A stretch of 9,563 nucleotides of DNA from JBHHXR01 sp046757205 (GTDB lineage Bacteria; Pseudomonadota; Alphaproteobacteria; Rhodobacterales; Rhodobacteraceae): NCBI GenBank assembly GCA_046757205.1, contig JBHHXR010000133.1, positions 1 through 9,563 on the forward strand, written 5' to 3'. The notes below the pieces were generated by a model. That model saw only the letters and a list, made by a program, of their open reading frames with translations, was not told the DNA's origin and searched no databases. Below are positions 5,831 through 9,563 of the stretch, piece by piece. Each line of letters opens with the position of its first letter. The first letter of the stretch is position 1. Both the position numbers and the translations under genes were made by a program.

Positions 5831-7656
5831 GCACACGCATGGCAGGCCGATGGATGTGGTCCCTGGGCCTGCTGCTGCTGGTGATGGCGCCGATAGTGAC
5901 GCCGGGAACCTACTACCTGTTCATGCTCATTCTCGTGTTCATCTACGCGGTCGTCGCCATAGGCCTCAACATCCTGGCCGGGTACGGGGGGCAGATATCG
6001 TTGGGACATGCGGCCCTTATGGCCATGGGCGCGTATACCTCGGCGTTGGTCAGCAAGGGCCTGGAAGCGAGCCCGATGATCGTCTCTACCGGACTGAATG
6101 TCTGGATCGGGATGGTCGCGGGCACGATCGTCGCGTCGGTTTTCGGGGCCTTGCTTGCCTATCCCTCGCTTCGCGTCAAAGGCCCATACCTGGCCATGGT
6201 GACCATCGCGTTCGGATGGGTCATCTGGAAGATCCTCCTCGAGTGGGTCAGCGTTACCGGAGGCGAACTGGGCATCACGGCCGTACCGAAGGCGCGGATC
6301 GGCTCGTTCATTTTCACCACGCCGTATTACTATTACATCGCCCTGGCGGTGGTCGTTATGGCGATCCTTTTCCAGCGCAACCTCATTCACTCCGAGTTCG
6401 GCCGCCGCCTGCAGGCCATCAAGCACAGCGAGACCGCCGCGGCCTCGGTGGGAATCGATGTCTATCGCGAGAAGGTAAAGGTCTTCATCATCAGCGCCGC
6501 CTTCGCCGGGCTCGGCGGCGCCCTGTTCGCCCACCAGCAGAACTTCGTCAACCCGGACAGTTTTGAGTTTTTCAACTCCGTATTCTTTCTTCTGGCGGTC
6601 CTGTTCGGCGGCGCCGGAACGCTGGTCGGCCCCCTGATCGGCGCCACTGTTCTGACCCTGCTGCCCGAACTTCTCCACGATTTCGACCGGATTCGCTTGA
6701 TCGTCTACGGCGTTTTCATACTGGGTACGCTGTACGTTCTGCCGAATGGTGTCGCCGGGATCTTTCGGCGTCGCCCGGGTTCGGATGGCCCGGAAACTTC
6801 GGTCGAATCCGTCGATGAAACCCGTTCAGATCCGGCTCCGGTCGCCGGAATGGTCGTTCCCGCCGAGGGCTCGGATGCACAACCCTCGCCGCTTCTGGAG
6901 GTTCAGGGGCTGTCCAAGGCGTTCGGCGGCCTGACGGCCCTCGCGGACTTTTCCTTCACGATCATGCCGGGACAGGTTCACGCCGTTATCGGCCCCAACG
7001 GCGCGGGAAAAACGACGCTGATCAACCTTCTCTCGGGCTTCTACGGACGCGATGGCGGAACCATACGCGTACTCGGCAAGCCCCTGGAACTATCGTCTTT
7101 GCACGCCGCGGCCAATATCGGAATTTCCCGGACGTTTCAGACCGTCAAGTTGTTCGGCGATATGTCCGCCATCGAGAACGTCATGGTGGGGTTCGAGCTG
7201 CATTCAGAAACGCGCCTGTGGGATTCGCTGTTCAGAACGGGCCGCGGACGCAATCAAGAGCGGTTGAGATTCGCCGAAGCGAAATCCTTGATGGAGTTCG
7301 TCGGGTTGGGCGATCAAATACACACGTCCGCCGACGCCCTGTCCTACGGACATCGAAGACTATTGGAAATCGCCCGTGCGCTGGCGGTCCGGCCACGTCT
7401 TCTTTTTCTCGATGAACCGGCGGCGGGGCTGGTCTCCGAGGAAATCGACGCCCTCAAGAAATTGATCGAATCGTTGCGTCGACTGGGGATGGGCATCCTG
7501 TTGGTCGAGCATCATATGGACCTGGTGTCGACGATTTCAGACCACATAACCGTGATCGATTACGGGGAAGTCATCGCCCGCGGCGATCCGGCTTCGATTC
7601 AGAGGGATGAGCGGGTCATCGAAGCGTACCTTGGGACGGTGGGCGGCGATGCTTGA
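5827..7656 (+). CDS. livMG: LivM permease fused to LivG ATPase
   Basis: A single 609-residue protein joins two Liv subunits. Residues 1 to about 313 are a LivM permease, with the hallmark GLNILAGYGGQISLGHAAL and an EAA-type loop around GRRLQAIKHSETAAASVGI. A hydrophilic, low-complexity linker rich in S, E, D and P spans about 314-353. An ABC ATPase of LivG type follows: Walker A GPNGAGKT at 389-396, Q-loop Q438, signature LSYGH at 505-509, Walker B LFLDEP with D529 and E530, and the H-loop histidine H562. All ATPase motifs look functional. The ATG at 5827 overlaps the livH stop. A longer in-frame reading from 5680 is rejected because it lies inside livH and lacks homology. Such fusions are known in proteobacteria, so this is a natural variant rather than an assembly artefact. 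With LivH and LivF it completes the transporter. Confidence 0.93.
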   Translation: MSTRMAGRWMWSLGLLLLVMAPIVTPGTYYLFMLILVFIYAVVAIGLNILAGYGGQISLGHAALMAMGAYTSALVSKGLEASPMIVSTGLNVWIGMVAGTIVASVFGALLAYPSLRVKGPYLAMVTIAFGWVIWKILLEWVSVTGGELGITAVPKARIGSFIFTTPYYYYIALAVVVMAILFQRNLIHSEFGRRLQAIKHSETAAASVGIDVYREKVKVFIISAAFAGLGGALFAHQQNFVNPDSFEFFNSVFFLLAVLFGGAGTLVGPLIGATVLTLLPELLHDFDRIRLIVYGVFILGTLYVLPNGVAGIFRRRPGSDGPETSVESVDETRSDPAPVAGMVVPAEGSDAQPSPLLEVQGLSKAFGGLTALADFSFTIMPGQVHAVIGPNGAGKTTLINLLSGFYGRDGGTIRVLGKPLELSSLHAAANIGISRTFQTVKLFGDMSAIENVMVGFELHSETRLWDSLFRTGRGRNQERLRFAEAKSLMEFVGLGDQIHTSADALSYGHRRLLEIARALAVRPRLLFLDEPAAGLVSEEIDALKKLIESLRRLGMGILLVEHHMDLVSTISDHITVIDYGEVIARGDPASIQRDERVIEAYLGTVGGDA

Positions 7657-8374
7657 GGTGGAAAACCTGCGCGTCGGATACGGATCGCTCGAAGTGATCA
7701 AGGGCATTTCGTTCAATGTGCGCCAGGGCGAAATCGTCACGATCTTGGGCAGCAACGGCGCCGGCAAATCGACCACGCTGAGGACCGTTTCCGGACTGCA
7801 CAGGGCGGATTCGGGGCGCATCGTATTCGACGGCAGGGATATAACCGGCCTGTCCGCCGCCAGGATCGCCGGGAGCGGTCTGTGCATGGTCCCCGAAGGG
7901 CGGCAGCTTTTCCCCGATCATACCGTGCTCGAGAACCTTGAACTGGGGGCGTTCCGGCGTCTGAGAGCCCGGCAGTCGCGCGCCGTCAGGCAGGACATGG
8001 ACGAACTGCTCGAAATGTTTCCCCGTCTCCAGGACCGCCTCGGCCAGAAGGCGGGCCTGTTGAGCGGCGGCGAACAACAAATGGTCGCCATCGCCCGGGC
8101 CCTGATAAGCCGGCCGAAACTATTGATGCTGGACGAGCCGTCCCTGGGCCTTGCGCCGATCCTGGTACGGTCCCTTTTCGGGACTTTCGAGAAGCTTCGT
8201 GAGAATGGCGTCACGTTGCTTTTGGTCGAACAGATGGCGCGGATGGCGCTGAGCATCTGCGACCGCGCCTATGTCCTGGAATCAGGAACGGTCCTGACGT
8301 CGGGCTCGCGCAAGTATATTCTCGATCATCCAGGCGTTCTGGAAGCGTATCTCGGAAAGGCGGTCAACGCCTGA
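7649..8374 (+). CDS. livF: LivF-type ABC transporter ATPase
   Basis: A 241-residue cytoplasmic ATPase of the LivF family, the second nucleotide-binding subunit of the importer. Walker A GSNGAGKS is at residues 34-41, the LivF-typical MVPEGRQLFP block at 80-89, signature LSGGE at 138-142, and Walker B LLMLDEP at 158-164. The H-loop position is Q195 in LVEQ, which is normal for LivF. The ATG at 7649 overlaps the end of the LivM-LivG gene by 8 bp, with a G-rich stretch (GGTGGGCGG) just upstream. An in-frame start at 7607 is rejected because it adds 14 residues without homology before the standard MLEVENLRVGYG opening. The stop codon (8372-8374) directly abuts the stop of the convergent regulator gene, with no terminator between. 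Confidence 0.95.
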   Translation: MLEVENLRVGYGSLEVIKGISFNVRQGEIVTILGSNGAGKSTTLRTVSGLHRADSGRIVFDGRDITGLSAARIAGSGLCMVPEGRQLFPDHTVLENLELGAFRRLRARQSRAVRQDMDELLEMFPRLQDRLGQKAGLLSGGEQQMVAIARALISRPKLLMLDEPSLGLAPILVRSLFGTFEKLRENGVTLLLVEQMARMALSICDRAYVLESGTVLTSGSRKYILDHPGVLEAYLGKAVNA

Positions 8375-9322
8375 TCAGGCGTGTTCCCGTTTTTCTCCGG
8401 CCGGCGAGACCGGAAGGTACCACTGGTCCATCGGCAGGCGCAGATTCGTTTCATCGAAAATCGTTTCAAAGACCTTTTCCACCGCCTTGGTCATGCGTTT
8501 CTGGCCGGAACGCGCGACGCACAGGGTTCTCTTGATTCCCGGCTTCGCAATCGGCGTTACGCAAAGCCGATGGGATTCGATCTCCTCCCGCACTTCTGAC
8601 GGCGGCAGGAGCGCGAACACGTCCCCGCGTTCGACCTGGTCTTTGAGGATTCTCCAGACCTCGGCTTCGCTGACGACATTCGGCGACAATCCGTGTTTTG
8701 AAAATACCTTGTCGATAACAAGCCTGAGGCCGTGCGGACGCGGCGGCAGAACAAGGGGAAGCTGGGCGACCTGGGTAAGGGAGTAAACCGTTTGACAAGG
8801 TTTGTCCGTGGGCATTCCGATCACGCATACGTCTTCCGTGACCAAGGGCTCCCAAACCAGGTGCTCCGTAACCTGACTGCTGTAGATGATGCCCAGGTCG
8901 ATGGTATGGCTGACGATCCAGTCATACAGAAACCCCGTCCACCCCTCGCTGACCTTGAGGCATATTCCCGGATATCGGGACCTGATAAGGTCGTCCACGT
9001 TCGTCGCGAAGTACGACGATAACGAAGGGGGCACGCCCAGGCGGACGACCCCCGTAGGACTTTCCTTGGAATTCAAGATCGCGGTCTTCGCGTCATCGAG
9101 TTGCGCAAATATCTTCTCGGCAGCCCGGCACAGTATTTTCGCCGCATTCGTCGGAACGGCGCCATGGCCATCCCGGTGGAACAGCTCGACGCCGAATTCG
9201 TCTTCAAGTGCGTGGATCTGTTTGCTGATGGCAGGCTGGGCAATGCGAAGCTTGGAAGCAGCCTTGCTGAAGCTTCCCAATCGGGTTACCCAGATGACGA
9301 ATTCGAGCTGCCTGAGTTTCAT
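8375..9322 (-). CDS. LysR-type transcriptional regulator
   Basis: A 315-residue LysR-family regulator. The N-terminal winged helix-turn-helix contains GSFSKAASKLRIAQPAISKQI at residues 16-36, then a linker helix, and an effector-binding domain from about G91 (GVVRLGVPPS). The segment DLGIIYSSQ followed by EPLVTEDVCVIG recalls the Nac/TsaR-like subgroup, whose members often control nitrogen-compound or aromatic catabolism. The ATG at 9322 is preceded on the minus strand by AGGGGGG (9336-9330), 7 nt upstream of it. It is the only regulator in the window and probably controls the operon through the palindromes at 36-83, though it sits at the far end instead of divergently beside them. The effector is unknown, plausibly the imported compound or its ring-opened product. 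Another regulator left of the window could instead own those sites. Confidence 0.93.
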   Translation of the reverse strand: MKLRQLEFVIWVTRLGSFSKAASKLRIAQPAISKQIHALEDEFGVELFHRDGHGAVPTNAAKILCRAAEKIFAQLDDAKTAILNSKESPTGVVRLGVPPSLSSYFATNVDDLIRSRYPGICLKVSEGWTGFLYDWIVSHTIDLGIIYSSQVTEHLVWEPLVTEDVCVIGMPTDKPCQTVYSLTQVAQLPLVLPPRPHGLRLVIDKVFSKHGLSPNVVSEAEVWRILKDQVERGDVFALLPPSEVREEIESHRLCVTPIAKPGIKRTLCVARSGQKRMTKAVEKVFETIFDETNLRLPMDQWYLPVSPAGEKREHA

Positions 9323-9563
9323 GACCCAACCCCCTAGGCAAATGACGAATCAAAAGCCTTCGCAGCCGCTTGCATGGGCATCGGTATCGTCGGCACGGCC
9401 GGCGAGGGTCACGGTTGTTCTGCTTTTGGATGCCACGCGGCCCTATTGAGAGACCCCGCCGGATCTTCAACGCACCCTGAACGGCGTATTCTACCGTATG
9501 GGGCAGGGTGTGTCTAACCTGGGGCAATGTCTGAGCGAGGCCGGGGAAACGCCTTAAAAAAAA
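9323..9563. other. Intergenic region upstream of the regulator gene
   Basis: These 241 bp hold the presumed minus-strand promoter of the LysR gene, but I see no convincing -35/-10 pair. I also see no palindrome matching the 36-54 site, so autoregulation through the same sequence is not supported. No gene with homology is visible on either strand. The window ends in eight A residues (9556-9563), which could be the T tract of a terminator for a minus-strand gene lying beyond the window; that cannot be judged here. Confidence 0.6.
9473..9510. repeat. Imperfect inverted repeat
   Basis: CACCCTG (9473-9479) is matched by CAGGGTG (9504-9510), with an inner pair ACGG (9481-9484) and CCGT (9494-9497). 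It could form a nested hairpin or be a protein-binding dyad upstream of the regulator gene. No T tract follows on either strand, so it is not a simple terminator. Function unknown. Confidence 0.4.

Noticed and set aside
5692..6678. 328-codon open frame on the minus strand across livH/livMG
   Set aside because: It lies antisense to clear permease coding sequence, and its translation is charged and low-complexity without recognisable domains, as expected from high-GC codon bias.
7339..7353. LSYGH as a disabled ABC signature in the LivG domain
   Set aside because: LivG-family ATPases commonly have LSYG or LAYG here, with Walker A, Walker B and H-loop intact, so this is likely normal variation.
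1..9563. CRISPR arrays, tRNA or rRNA genes, insertion sequences, attachment sites
   Set aside because: I found no regularly spaced repeats, tRNA-like cloverleaf, transposase or integrase frame, or terminal repeats; the window reads as an ordinary metabolic operon.

Overview
The window looks like a GC-rich proteobacterial chromosome, most likely alphaproteobacterial. This rests on high GC at third codon positions, Shine-Dalgarno-led genes, a LivHMGF-type ABC importer whose LivM permease and LivG ATPase are fused, and a LysR-type regulator. I cannot name the genus.

Layout: positions 1-149 are a regulatory region with two palindromes that fit a LysR-type regulator's recognition and activation sites. 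Seven genes follow on the plus strand in one apparent operon: a cyclase-family metal hydrolase (150-848), a COG0523/CobW-type GTPase with degenerate metal and switch motifs (895-2085), an amidase-signature hydrolase (2100-3554), a secreted Liv-type substrate-binding protein (3609-4862), LivH permease (4955-5830), a LivM-LivG fusion (5827-7656) and LivF ATPase (7649-8374). A strong stem-loop with a T tract lies between the binding protein and the permeases and probably makes the binding protein more abundant than the membrane parts. A LysR-type regulator (9322-8375, minus strand) converges on the operon, its stop codon directly abutting that of livF. Positions 9323-9563 hold no recognisable gene.

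Working model (inference): the binding protein and LivH/LivMG/LivF import a small amide, imide, N-formyl or lactam compound. In the cytoplasm the cyclase-family enzyme hydrolyses one C-N or ring bond and the amidase cleaves a further amide. The COG0523 protein may serve metal supply to the cyclase-family enzyme. The LysR protein would sense the substrate or an intermediate and act at the operator before the first gene. No single family here is new. The combination, the degenerate COG0523 protein and the unknown substrate are the points of interest.
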